This document shows positions 13,453-24,158 of a stretch of DNA of 64,000 nucleotides, piece by piece. Numbering within the stretch: the first letter of the stretch is position 1; the number at the start of each line of letters is the position of its first letter. The stretch covers positions 2,913,406 to 2,977,405 of the forward strand of contig ML681964.1 in assembly GCA_007922195.1 (NCBI GenBank), in the 5' to 3' direction. The notes beneath the pieces are model-generated. The model did not search any database and was not told where the DNA came from. It was given only the letters and a program-made list of their open reading frames with translations. This DNA comes from Podocnemis expansa (taxonomy: Eukaryota; Chordata; Testudines; Podocnemididae). Both the position numbers and the translations under genes were made by a program.

Positions 13453-14202
13453 AAATACTTACATCCATAATATAAACCCTCAAAAACATTAAAGCTAAAT
13501 CCATGTAAGACTAGATGAAACAGGGTGTAACAAAGAAAGAGAATGAGTGAGTAGCAGGAAGGGAACAACAATGGAAACACTCTGTTATGCAGACCAACTA
13601 TGTGCACATTTGGTGGTTTTCAATAGAAGCAATTTTGTTTTGGTTTTTAGTTTTAAGGAACAAAACCAAAAAGAAATAGTAAAACTATCAGTAATCCCAA
13701 TTACATTTGATGTATAGTGTCATAAATAAGGCAATGGGACAAGCACAGGCATATGTCCCAGTAGACCCCCTGGATCAATTTGCTGCCAGAGACAGCAGGG
13801 GGGCAGTTTGGCACCCACTAAACCAGACAGCCTCGGGTGATCACCCCGCTTACCCCCCACAAAGATGGCCCTGACTTAGACCATGGAGTCTATGGAACCA
13901 TGAAGCAGCTGGAGTCACCGTTACTGGAATTTACCACATTATATCCAGAAAGTCTCTGTTAAATGGCAATCACATGCAAACACATTCTTTTCAGCTGCAG
14001 TTAAAACTGCCTCCCCTTACCACACATACACTCCAACAGGACTAAGCAGCCTGTCTGGGCTTGCTACGAAGTTTCTTTATTTGTGCTTTTTCTTGCAAGG
14101 CAAGCACACAGCGGAACTGGGACTATAGGTAGAAACACTACTATTCCTTTCAACTTTTCAAGACCGAGATATGGGAAACAATGTGGAAGAATATGGCAAG
14201 AC
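13453..14202. other. RBMS3: RBMS3 intron; GC-richer unidentified patch
   Basis: The stretch at about 13730-13930 is noticeably GC-rich (runs such as gggggcag and ccccgcttaccccccac) compared with its flanks, so it is probably an unrecognised repeat. I see no paired termini or coding sequence. Confidence 0.4.
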
Positions 14203-14332
14203 ACAAGATACACGGGTTGATGTTTTCAAAGCAATACCGAGCAGTTTAGCCATATATGTATGCATATATGTACATACATATATGGCTAAACTGCTCAGTA
14301 TTGCTTTGAAAACATCCACCTGTGGATCTTAT
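14203..14332. repeat. 130-nt near-perfect hairpin
   Basis: The inner arms at 14219-14262 and 14273-14316 are 44 nt each with a single mismatch (ccgag against ctgag). They are separated by a 10-nt loop (catatatgta). A further 16 nt on each side pair with about four mismatches. It is not bounded by an obvious target duplication and is followed directly by a GCGT microsatellite. It could be a tiny foldback transposon, a duplicated inverted segment or a microRNA-like hairpin. Confidence 0.85.
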
Positions 14333-14333
14333 T

Positions 14334-14386
14334 GCGTGCGTGTGTGCGTGCGTGCGTGCATGCGTGTGAGAGTGAGAGTGAGAGTA
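14334..14386. repeat. GCGT/GAGT microsatellite
   Basis: A run of (gcgt)n changes into (gagt)n, with one gcat variant in the middle. Confidence 0.9.
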
Positions 14387-14905
14387 GACAATCTTGCAAT
14401 AGTGGTGTTTTCAGAGAACCAGAATTACAAGATAAATAGTTGTCCCTTATGGCTAGGCAGGTTATTTCATAAATGGCCATGGTGAGATTTTTTGCACTTT
14501 CTTCAGAAATATGTGGTGCTCGATGTTGTTTGAGACAGAATTTTGGACTAAATAAACCATCAGTCTAATCTGCTTTAGCTGTTCTGGTCTGGGAACAACT
14601 TCCATGAAGCATGAAAACCATCCTCCTGAACAGGCTTAACTCTCAACTACTTCAAGGCAAGTGCAAAATGCCACATCTATGTATAAGAGGAACATCTTAT
14701 CCACCTTAACTTTTTTTTTTCTTTTCTTTTTTTTCCTCCAACCCAGACCCCCTTTTTGGCCAAAAACATTTGGAGTTTTCTTCACAAGTTGCAGTAATCA
14801 TGTATTGTAAGGCATCAGTTTTGATATTAATTCTTTTAACAACCTGAGCCTTTTTTTGTTTTTGTTTTTAAATTGGGAATCATCTGTCATCCAAAATCGT
14901 ATATG

Positions 14906-15493
14906 TAGAGCCCTGCAAATCCATGGGTATCCGCTGCAGATTCGCGGGTGTGGATAACCACAGACCCATTGCTGTGGATGGACTCATGGATGCAGCTTCT
15001 ACTGTTACCTTATCACAGTGTGATCCATTGCTGAAGCTGCTGCACTGATCTGTGTCGGCAGCATGCCAGGGGTACCATGAAGTGCTCTGGCCAATCCTAG
15101 ATTGTGATCTGCCAGCCAATCAGAGTCTCAAGCTGGGGCTTGGAGACTCACTGCTGGCCTTTGATTGGCTCATTCCCCTGCCCACTTCTTCCTTTTCTTG
15201 CTTCCAGTTGGCAAGCCATTGCTGTCAATCAGAGATTTCATAGGTGGGCAAAGAAATTTGATTGATAGCACAGCATGCGAACCACAAACAAGAAAGGAAA
15301 AAGTGGGTGGGACCCATATGGGGAATGAACCAATCAAAGGCTGAATAGTTGTATGTGAGCCCAAGCTCAGTTGCAGCTGTGGTTACAGATGCAGCTAAAC
15401 CTTGGCATGCGGATTTCAGATCGGATTAATGTTATCACTGAGTGGATGCAGATCGGATGCGGTTCCACATTTTTGTATCCACGCAGGCCTCTA
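14906..15493. mobile_element. hAT-type element, 588 bp, perfect 8-bp TSD
   Basis: The element starts tagagccctgc and ends gcaggcctcta, an inverted-repeat pair. The 8-bp sequence cgtatatg is duplicated exactly at 14898-14905 and 15494-15501. The interior contains repeated gcggat, ggatgcag and gtatcc wording and no credible transposase, so the copy is nonautonomous. A sister copy is cut by the window start at 1-31. Confidence 0.88.
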
Positions 15494-16429
15494 CGTATAT
15501 GATTTCCACAATCCGGGGAAGACTTCAACAATAAGTTACTAAAGTGAGAAGCCATCAGCTTTAAAAGAGCATCCTGACTCAAACTAATTTTCTTTCTTTT
15601 TTGGTACAGAGAAAACTGACCTAAGAACTTCACCACAGACCAATGACAAAACAGATAAAACCAAAGTGAATACTTCTACCATTAAAAGTGTTGTTAGATA
15701 ATAAGAAGCCTCAAAGTGAGAGAAGTAAAAATAAAATCACAAACAACCCCTTCCACCACTGCAGCCAACACACAATATCTTTATAAGTTGATATCAGCAG
15801 ATACTCAGGGTTCTCCTGACTGATAGAGAAGTTGCTGTGCAATATATATTGTGTATCTATCACATGACTGAACAGTGGATAGATGAGGAAAAGGGGTGCA
15901 TACGTATTATAAAAACTATTTTCAATAAGGAACAAAGAATTCAAGGAAAAGACTAAACATCCTGGAGGAAATTCCTAATGCCAGTAAAGATATGACTTAT
16001 ATTACAAACAGACAGAGTCAGTTATATACATAGTCAATGCTATGACAGATGCACAAAGGCAGAGACCATAGATTCCCATTATATCAACATTAAGAGGGAA
16101 GTGGAAGAGAGACCTTTTACTCTAAACTAGACTCCTTGCCATGAAATGACTTCCCACCCTTTCCTTTAATGTAACATTTATACATAAATGAGTGTCAAGA
16201 ATTTTAATGAAGTGTACACTTTAAATGTATTAAAATGAATTATGCAGGAAAACAGCCAAATAGCAACAGATGTACAGATTTGAGGCTGACATGCTTAGTG
16301 TCACTTGATAAATGTTTGTTTTGTTGTTTTGAAAAATTAATGTGATGAAATATTTAAAGAGAACATGAACATTAAACATTGACTTTTGGGCACAGTCTTT
16401 CCTTGCAGGAACAGAGTTAAAAAAATATT
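15494..16429. other. RBMS3: RBMS3 intron, no feature recognised
   Basis: This is AT-rich intron. I see no paired repeat ends, exon or RNA gene. Confidence 0.55.
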
Positions 16430-16568
16430 AGGGTTTGATTTTCAGAGCTGTTAAGCAACTAGAGCTATTGGTAGTCAGAGATTCCAAAAATCAGCCTCTA
16501 CAGTATCTGAAGCTGGGCACCCAAAAATCAAGGCACTCAGTGTTAATGGATACTTTTGAAAATGTAAG
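16430..16568. repeat. Old palindromic amniote repeat fragment
   Basis: The left half reads ttgattttcagagctgttaa. A partner appears further on as tacttttgaaaatgtaaggg, with gcactcagtg before it. The pattern is that of a widespread old repeat of the form 'gattttcagaggtgctgagc…' that folds back on itself. The copy is heavily decayed. Confidence 0.4.
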
Positions 16569-16964
16569 GGCAAATTCTCAGCTATGTCTGGTTTCTGTCA
16601 GGTATAGCAGAATGTATTTGTGGAGGCGAGAGCTATTACCCCGCATTCCCTACCACAACCCCATAACATAATATGTATAGTATTAGAACATATAGAACAT
16701 ATGTAAGGTACTTAACTGTATCAGGATACAGAAAATCTATCCAATAAAATTTTTAATACCCGTTCAAGAAATGGAGTCCACAAAGTATAATTTTTTAAGT
16801 TCTGGTAGTGTCTTGGGAAAGGCAGGAAAGCTGACAATAACGTAAGGAGATGTGAAGAAAGAAAAAAAAAAACAGTAAAATTGACCACACTTCTTGCTGA
16901 ATCTTATGTGACACCAACAAAAAATTGAAAAATTATAATGCACATATAAATAATACATAAATAA

Positions 16965-17086
16965 TTTCCAGGGCAGTAGCCATGTTAGTCTATTTCAGCA
17001 AAACAAACAAGGAGTCCTGTGTTTCTATTTCATGCATCTGATAAATTTGTTAGTTTTTAAAAGTGACACAAGACCCCTTATTTGTG
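16965..17086. mobile_element. PLE-derived inverted pair (degenerate)
   Basis: The left arm (16968-17021) is the reverse complement of a PLE tail, with cacaggactccttg, ttttgctgaaatagactaac and atggctac on the minus strand. The right arm (17031-17084) reads in sense, with catgcatctgataaatttgttag and an approximate copy of the gccac…gactcctt tail. Flanks share taaataa (16958-16964 and 17087-17093), but this is weak evidence in AT-rich DNA. Confidence 0.55.
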
Positions 17087-17960
17087 TAAATAAATTATTG
17101 TTTATATCATTATAAAATGATGGAACAGACAGGAAAACATTCCTATTCATATTGTACTCAAATAGACAGCTTTAGGGAATCAGACAATCCAGACTAATTT
17201 CAAAAATGAAGAACGCTCTTGACAACATCCACCCTTTGCCTCCATGAAAATGCTATTCATGAAGAAGAAAAGAAATAACGAATGTCATGATGAAATAACT
17301 TGCATGCAAAAGCTTTAAATTGATAGCCCCATGAGAAAGAAACAAACTTAATGGAGTTTTTATTTTATTTTAATAAATAATTTTGTGCAATATAATGATT
17401 TTTACCATTTAGAATAGCTGCTACCCAGAAAGTACACACTAACCATGTAAAAATGATGCAGCTACTAAGGTAATGAGATTTTGGCACCATAAAATAAACT
17501 TAGGGGGGGCTAACAAAGAGCCCTGAACTGTAATTTGCTAGTTAACAGATCACTTTCCAATAACAACTCTCAATAAATGCAGGCATAGTTAAAAATCCTA
17601 ACTGGATAATATCCAGTGTTTTTAAGATTTTAGTTTCGTCACATTTTCATGTTAGAATTATTTCCACTATTATGCAGAGAGAGAAGGCGTAATGAGTAGA
17701 ACAGATCTTCCTGATGGACTTTGTAAAAACATCTTTCAGCTTCATGAAAACTCAATTAAACAGCAATATGTAAACATCTGGTAGCTGGCACTCAGGCAGT
17801 CCGCATTAGTTCAGCTCTGCTCTGCTGAACTGTGTTTAACTGGTCAAAGGATTTAACTGCTTCAATATATACCATTCGCAGACAAACAATAGTAGCTTTG
17901 ATTGCCCCTTAACTTTCCTACCGTCTGCAAGCAAACAATGACATTTCGTACTGCATATAC
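17087..17960. other. RBMS3: RBMS3 intron, no feature recognised
   Basis: AT-rich intron with a ggggggg run near 17505. I see no coding or paired-repeat signal. Confidence 0.55.
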
Positions 17961-18147
17961 CAGGGATGGCCAAACTTATGGAACTCAAGAGCCATACAAG
18001 TTGATTATTAAACCTTCAAGAGCCGCAATGAGGCATATAGCCATATACTTTTACCTACTAAATTAATTTGCTGACGTTCTTCCGTGAGCCACACTTTTTT
18101 ATTCAAGAGCCACGTGTGGCTCCCGAGCCGCTGTTTGGCCATGCCTG
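17961..18147. mobile_element. Small hAT element, 187 bp
   Basis: The inverted ends are cagggatggccaaac and gtttggccatgcctg. Inside, gagccatacaag, gagccgcaatgagg and gagccacgtgtggctc give the 'gagccac' wording of a common sauropsid and mammalian nonautonomous hAT. Flanking 8-mers gcatatac and tcgtgtac agree at only five positions. Confidence 0.8.
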
Positions 18148-18689
18148 TCGTGTACCATATATAACCTCAAATACTGGAGAGGCATTTTGTAGATAGGCAC
18201 AAGACAGACGTATTATCTAGCTAAAGTGGAAAACTCAACAATGCAAAAGTTTAAGGCAGTAAGGTAAACCTAATTTAAAGGAGAAGGGCTGAAGCTCTGG
18301 ATGCCTATAAGATGTTCCATTGGCAATGCCACTTCTTCCACATGGGGCCCTACTGATTATCTGCTAGAACTGAAATAACACTATTGTCTTTTTGTTTTCT
18401 TGTGTCAGAATTCTGAAGCATCTCTCAAAATAACAAGGTTCCTCTTCCTTCTCTATGTCAACTTTCAAAAGTGAGTTTCAGTGGGGCTCAGCACAAGGTC
18501 ATGGGCTCATCCATGTGGAGTCTTTGGCAGGATCGGGCTGCTCGCTTGTGTCTTTAACATGTTAAATATATAAAAAAAATATTCTTGCTAACATACTAAA
18601 TAGCAGAATACAATCTTGCAGGAAATCAACTAAGCTAAGTACGCTACGTAGCCTGCAATAGTTACCTATACATTTCCAGACTCGATTTT

Positions 18690-18995
18690 TATGGTGTTGA
18701 ATTTGACCCAGAAAGTCATAAATGGCTTAGAACCATCCTGCCTTAGAGACTGCTTCTCTCCTTGAGCCATAACATCACCGTTGCTATTGGTGCAAGCACT
18801 TTAGCTAGATCTGCCTTGATTTAAAAGAGAGGGAGCTAGCAGTGTAGAGCATTGTCCATGAGGGGAGCCATCAGCTCTGGAACGAGCTTCCATCCCTACT
18901 GTGAGACAGACAGAGTTCTTTGACCTTCAGGAACATGCTAAAAAGCTGAGCTATTTTCACAGGCTGCTGTGGGAAGGTAGGCTTTTCAGAGGAAT
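18690..18995 (+). mobile_element. L2-like LINE fragment, C-terminal tail of ORF2
   Basis: Broken frames read like the end of an L2/CR1-clade ORF2. cataaatggcttagaaccat, then cgactgcttctctccttgagcc-like wording, recalls 'lnGLaPsYLrDLLsplEP'. ccatcagctctggaacgagc recalls 'AFSvAaPrLWNsLP'. aacatgctaaaaagctgagc recalls 'FKkaLKteLF'. Frameshifts and stops are frequent. The LINE clade is an inference from remembered motifs. Confidence 0.5.
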
Positions 18996-19874
18996 TAGAT
19001 TACAGAGGGAGGAGTTTTGTGTTCTGCTGATTTTTTAATTTTATTTGGGTTTGTGTAGTTTAGAGCAGAGATGCCTAGAGCTTGGATGCATGCCTCTTTA
19101 TTTTTGTATAAGGAAATTAACAGTAAGCATGACAAAATATAAAAATAGAATGAAGAAGAATCATTTCTTTAAGCCAAGGTGTAATGCTCACACAGGGAGG
19201 TTGTTCTGATGCCTACCCTGTCAGCTCAATGCCAAGAAGAAATATTCAAGGCACTGTTTGTCCTGCTGTGTGTGGAACTAGGGAAATTAATTTTAAGAAA
19301 ATTAGGAAGAAGAGGGGGAAAGCAGCAGAGCACCAGCAACAAGAATACAGAGTATCCAGAAAAGCAGGGAATGGTTCTAAAGAAAATTAATGCCTGAATC
19401 CATCAAAGCTCTAAAGCACTTGTGTAGACCATTGCTACTAACTTTAAGCATGTGAGTAGACCATTGCCTTCAAGGCAGGTGCTTTACAGGAGTGAGAGCT
19501 AAAGTGCCGTAGAGATATTTAGGCAGTGAAGGGCTTTAAATCTACAGAAATTAGAATGAAAGGGAAAAGAAATTAAAATCATAAAAATATTTGTAGTTTT
19601 GGCTTCCCAACCAACTTAAAATGTTATCACAACTGAATTCGTGTCAAAGACATTGGTGCCACATTTGGAAATTAACAGGCAAGAGGAAGGATCTTATGCT
19701 GGTAGATTCTATAGAGCTCCTACAAGAGAATACAAATTTCTAGGAAATATCTGGAGAGCTCTTGTTTCGGTTCTGGCAGAGGACAGAGAAAGGCTGTTAA
19801 AATGGCACAAAAGCAAAGGAAAATTCTCTTTGAAGGGAATACAAAAATCTTGTTTCCAAATCTAAACTCAGTTA

Positions 19875-20478
19875 ACAGCTTTACAATACAATCTGGGATG
19901 TATTAACAGAAGTGTTGTAAGTAAAACATAAAGTAATTCTTCTGCTCTACTCCACGCTGATTAGGCCTCAACTGGAATACTATGTCCAATTCCAGGTGCT
20001 TCATTTCAGAAAAGATATGGACAAATTGGAGAAAGTCCAGAGAAGAGAAACAAAAATGATTAAAGATCTGGAACACTTTACTTATGAGAGAAGATTGAAA
20101 GAACTGGGTTTGTTTAACTCAGCAAAGAGGAGACCGAGCAGGGGCATGATATTTTTCAAGTACCTAAAAGGCTGTTACAAGAAGGAGAAAGAAAAATTGT
20201 TCTCCTTAACTGCTGATGATAGGATAAGAAACAACAGGCAAATTGTAGCAAGAGAGGTTTATGTTGGACATTAGAAAAAATCCAAACTTTCAGGGTGATT
20301 AACCACTGGAATAAGTTGCCTAGGGAGGTTGTGGACTCTCCATCATTGGAAATTGTTAAGAACAGGTTAGACAAACACCTGTCAGGGATGGTTTAAGATG
20401 GTGCTTGGTCCTGCCATGAGTACAAGGGACTGGACTCGAAGACCTCTCAAGGTCCCTTCTTGTTGTATGATTCTATAA
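19875..20478 (+). mobile_element. CR1 LINE 3' end
   Basis: Typical CR1 wording runs in order: gggatgtattaacagaagtg, ctactccacgctgattaggc, tgtccaattccagg, gagaaagtccagagaagag, gacattagaaaaaatcc, gccta gggaggttgtggactct, and finally ctcaaggtcccttcttgttg with a terminal attctata. Only the 3' end of the ORF and the 3' UTR remain, with many indels. Truncation at the 5' end is usual for CR1. Confidence 0.92.
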
Positions 20479-20794
20479 GAATGTAGAAAAAGAGTTTGTG
20501 AAGGTGAAGGTTGATATGAAAGCTTCAGTCCTGCATGAAGTCACACTGAGATTCTGTTTCAAGCAAGAAGATACATATTTTGTCAGGCAACTCCATAACA
20601 AATATACGTAGAACAAATTAAAAATGATATAAGATGTAAAGATGAAGAAAGCAAGGAACAGAAAAGTTAGTATAGTATGTTCAATGAAAAGTTTGAGGGA
20701 CTCATCCTTGTACAAAAAATGGGAATATTTGTAAGGAAACACTTGTAAGAGTTTTGTAAAAAATTAGGGCCTGATTTTCACCAGTGCTGATGGT

Positions 20795-21290
20795 CTTGAA
20801 TTAAGACACAGGACTGGGAATCTGTTGATCAGGATTCTAGTCCCTGTTCTCTAACAATCTGTGTAACCTTGGGTAAAGCACCTAATTTCTTTGGCTACGT
20901 CTACACTAGAGGTTTAAGTCGACTTAAGCAAATTCACAGCTATATTTAGAATTTATTAAGTCAACTTAAGCACTTGCTTAAGCTGACTTAACTCCTGCCT
21001 TGTAAGTTGACTTAAGTTTTTATGTTGACTTTATAGGGCAGGAAGCCCTGGGCCCTACCCCCTACCCCTCCCTGAGTCCCAATCAGGCTCTACTAATGTA
21101 GACATATCCCTAAGTCGACTTCATGTCAACTTAAAGTTCATCTTGTGAAGTCAACTTAAAATAGACTCCTAGTGTAGACACAGCCTTTGTGTCTCAGCTT
21201 CCTAATCAGTAAAAAGGCCATCAAAAGACATATCAGAGAGACGGGCTTTGTGGGGATTCACTGATTAGTGTCTGGGAGATGCTCTGATAC
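20795..21290 (+). repeat. MIR SINE split by a MITE
   Basis: The head and core (cacaggactgggaatctg, tctaacaatctgtgtaacct, gggtaaagcacctaatttcttt) lie left of a MITE. The MIR resumes at 21186 with tttgtgtctcagcttcctaat. Removing 20893-21185 gives a continuous MIR. Confidence 0.8.
20893..21185. mobile_element. MITE (TCTACAC-type) inside MIR
   Basis: The ends ggctacgtctacactag and ctagtgtagacacagcc are inverted repeats. The interior repeats gtcgacttaa and cttaagttgact motifs in both orientations. The flanks offer only a short ttt duplication. It is 293 bp long and has no open frame. Confidence 0.82.
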
Positions 21291-22235
21291 TATAGTGATG
21301 TATGCCATAAAAATGCAAATAAATAAATAAAAAAAATCAAAGCAACCACAATTTAAGATGCATCAGAACTGTTAAGAACATTTTGGCTTGATTTTGGGTC
21401 TAAAATTATGCAGTTGAGTCAGAGGAAGAGTTCTTATTTTGTTCAAAACAATTCTGACCAAGTAATTCTGATTTGGCTGGAATAATTCATTTTCATTCAT
21501 TTTGAGTCAGAGATGAGCCTTGATCAAACTTCAGATCCAAACCTCTCTGAACTCTGGGGAATGGTTGGAACTAATTTTTGATACCCAAGCCCATTTTTCT
21601 TTACACTTTCAATATGAGGCCCAACTTCTGGTCTCAATACAATAATCAGGCACATTTTAAAAGTTAAAAGTCAATGGGACTCGAGCATGTGATAAAATGT
21701 TTTTTTCTGATTTGAAGCCTAAAGCATTAACTTTTCAGAATAAGATACATATTGTATTACCTGGTGAAAGTCAACCTAGATGAAAAAGCTGCTTCCCAGT
21801 AGCTGTAGTTTTGACAGCTGGGAACTGAACCCAGTTTTTCCAGTTCCCTTTCCTATATCTTAATGCATAGAAATAAAAAATAAAATTAACCAAAATTTTA
21901 AAAGGTATCAGAACTTTAACAACCCAAACCTATAAAATAAAATTTAGAAGGGTAAATAGTCACCCTATGGATTTGGTGCCACTAACGTAAAACAGGAACA
22001 AAAGGAATTTCTCATCCATTCTTTGGAGGTGTATAGCCTCCCCTCTTCCCCTGGCTAATCAGTCAGAGAATAAAATACTAAGTAATATTGAGTTCCTGCT
22101 TGGAAACAGGCAGCTTAAAGAGGATGTTCTAAATTCACTTCAACTGCTTCCCTATCTGGGTGGTATTTATTCAAGGTAGAACAGGCATCAGGTTATCAAT
22201 GATCAAATGTCTTGCCCCAGAAAAGGGGATAAACA
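21291..22235. other. RBMS3: RBMS3 intron, no feature recognised
   Basis: This begins with an aaat microsatellite near 21315-21335 and continues as AT-rich intron with nothing I recognise. Confidence 0.5.
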
Positions 22236-22246
22236 ACAAGATGCAG

Positions 22247-22514
22247 TGAGTAAGGTGATACCTTTTATTAGACCAACTTCTGCTGGTGAAAGAGATGACC
22301 TTTTGAACCACAAAAGACTTCACAGAGGACTGGGAAAGGTACTACAAGCATCTCAGCTAAATGTAAGAAGGAACAGTTTGTGGAGTGTAAGTAGTCAGCA
22401 TGCTTCGAAAGCTCACTTCTTTCACCAGCGGATGTTGATCCAAAAAAAGATACTATCTTACCCACCCTGTCTCTCTACTGTCCTGGAACTGCCACGGCTA
22501 CAACTACACTGCAT
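22247..22514. mobile_element. PLE-derived inverted pair, family 3
   Basis: The left arm is a reverse-complement PLE tail (gtgataccttttattagacc, aacttctgctggtgaaagag). The right arm is the same tail in sense (tctttcaccagcggatgttg, gatactatcttacccaccct, ctctctactgtcctggaact, ggctacaactacactgcat). An 11-bp flanking duplication, acaagatgcag at 22236-22246 and acaagatccag at 22515-22525, agrees at 10 of 11 positions and bounds the whole pair. Confidence 0.78.
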
Positions 22515-22525
22515 ACAAGATCCAG

Positions 22526-24020
22526 TTAGTGTCCAATATATACTGTCACAGGCAGGGAATGTGTGATATAGAATTTCATTTACAAAAAGTTCAGTGGAGC
22601 AGAGACTGCTAAAAACAATGGAGAAAAATTTTGAAATGCTGGTGTAAGACATGGTGACAGCAAGGCAAAGCTAGCTTCAGGGAAGATGCGCATCATTAAG
22701 TCTTCTGGGAATTATAGAGAGTGACAGTCCACCATCTTACTAATCAAGTTACTCTTAAAAGTGTGCTGCACCAGGGGAATGTGAGATTTAGTCAGCTGCC
22801 CCTAAAGGTATATACAAGTGAGTTAAATTTATTCTCACTAGAAGAACGATCAGGAGACTAGTAGGCTAAGCATTTAACAAGTAACAAGAGAAGAGCTAAA
22901 GCAAAAGTTAAATTTCTGTTATTCATAGCAGAGACTGTGTCCTGTCAGATGATGGTCATTTGCTCTGGAGACTTCACTGTAGGAAGAGAGTGAAGGTCTA
23001 AATTCAATTTGATTATTTGTATTCCATGCATCTGTGCTTGTTGAGGTCTGATGTAGAGTCCCCTCAGGATTCTGTTGCAGGCCTCAGATTCACAATTAAC
23101 TTTATTACGGCTGTTTCACTTTTTCCAGGGGAAAGGATTAGATTACAACAGCTACTCTGACAACTCTCTTATCTAGTTTAACAGCTAATGCAAGACTATC
23201 CCACTATTGTTACCTGTCTTCTAGCAATTCAGAAATGTGGACATTAGTAGGAAGAACTTTTAATTTGTTATTAGAGTGCTAATATTTCTTGTTACAATCA
23301 GGCTGATGGGTATTTCAAGTTGGCAACCTGATGTAGGACCTGATGCTTAAAACAACTGGTAATGAAATAACTAGGCACCCTCTGAGTCAAATCCTAGATC
23401 AAGTTAAGAAGTGAGTGAAAACCACTAAACATTTGGGGGCCTGTTTAAATATGTTAGTGCTCTCACTCCAGTTCCTAGCAGACAAATGTCTGTTTAATAG
23501 ACACTATTAAAATCAGTATAATTAGCATCTTTTTGGAAGTATCTGCTTAAAGAACAAGGACTAAACTTCTCTGTTCTCTAGACATGGGCCCTCTTCTACA
23601 ATAAATGGATAGAGGCAGATTGTGGAGCTGTCTTGCAGAAGTGTGCAGTGCTGTTCTATACTGTGTTTGGTGGCTATAAAGAGGATTTTAGCTTTTAGAG
23701 CTGACAATCAGGCACCTTTCATAAGTAAATGATATAAAAATATAGGCTGATATCTTCAATTGAACCTAACAGCACTAGGTGCAATGATGGAGGGAGGCCT
23801 AGTCTGCCTCAACAGGTCCAGCACTTCTACCCTGCAGTTTGTTACAATCTGTTTTTTTCCTACCAGTGTCCCCCAGATAAGGGCTCCCTTTTGGTGCTAG
23901 TCTGGTTGTAGCCCAGCTGACTTCCTCATTGGGGTTTGTTTCCTGTTCTGCTGTCCCAGGCACGGCCAGAAGGGAGAACAGGGATGGGGGATCCCAGTCC
24001 TGCTGTCTACCCTGCGCCCT
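22526..24020. other. RBMS3: RBMS3 intron, no feature recognised
   Basis: AT-rich intron without paired repeat ends. A GC-richer patch starting near 23790 leads into the CR1 fragment. Confidence 0.5.
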
Positions 24021-24025
24021 GACCA

Positions 24026-24158
24026 TCTCTGAAAACATTTAAGGCACAGTTAGACAAAACCCTTGCTGGGATGATTTAGTGGGAGCGGTCCTGATTTTTA
24101 GCAGGGGGTTGGACTAGATGACCTGATGAGGTCCCTTCCAACCCCTATGATTCTATGA
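24026..24158 (+). mobile_element. CR1 LINE 3' terminus
   Basis: ctctgaaaacatttaaggca is followed by cagttagacaaaacccttgc, gggttggactagatgacctg and gaggtcccttccaaccccta. It ends in the CR1 terminal octamer repeat wording (tgattctatga). Confidence 0.9.

Noticed and set aside
13713..14000. Possible retroviral LTR
   Set aside because: The GC-rich patch has no TG…CA ends, polyadenylation signal in a sensible position or primer-binding site that I could identify.
14334..14386. GCGT/GAGT run as part of a regulatory element
   Set aside because: It is a simple microsatellite.
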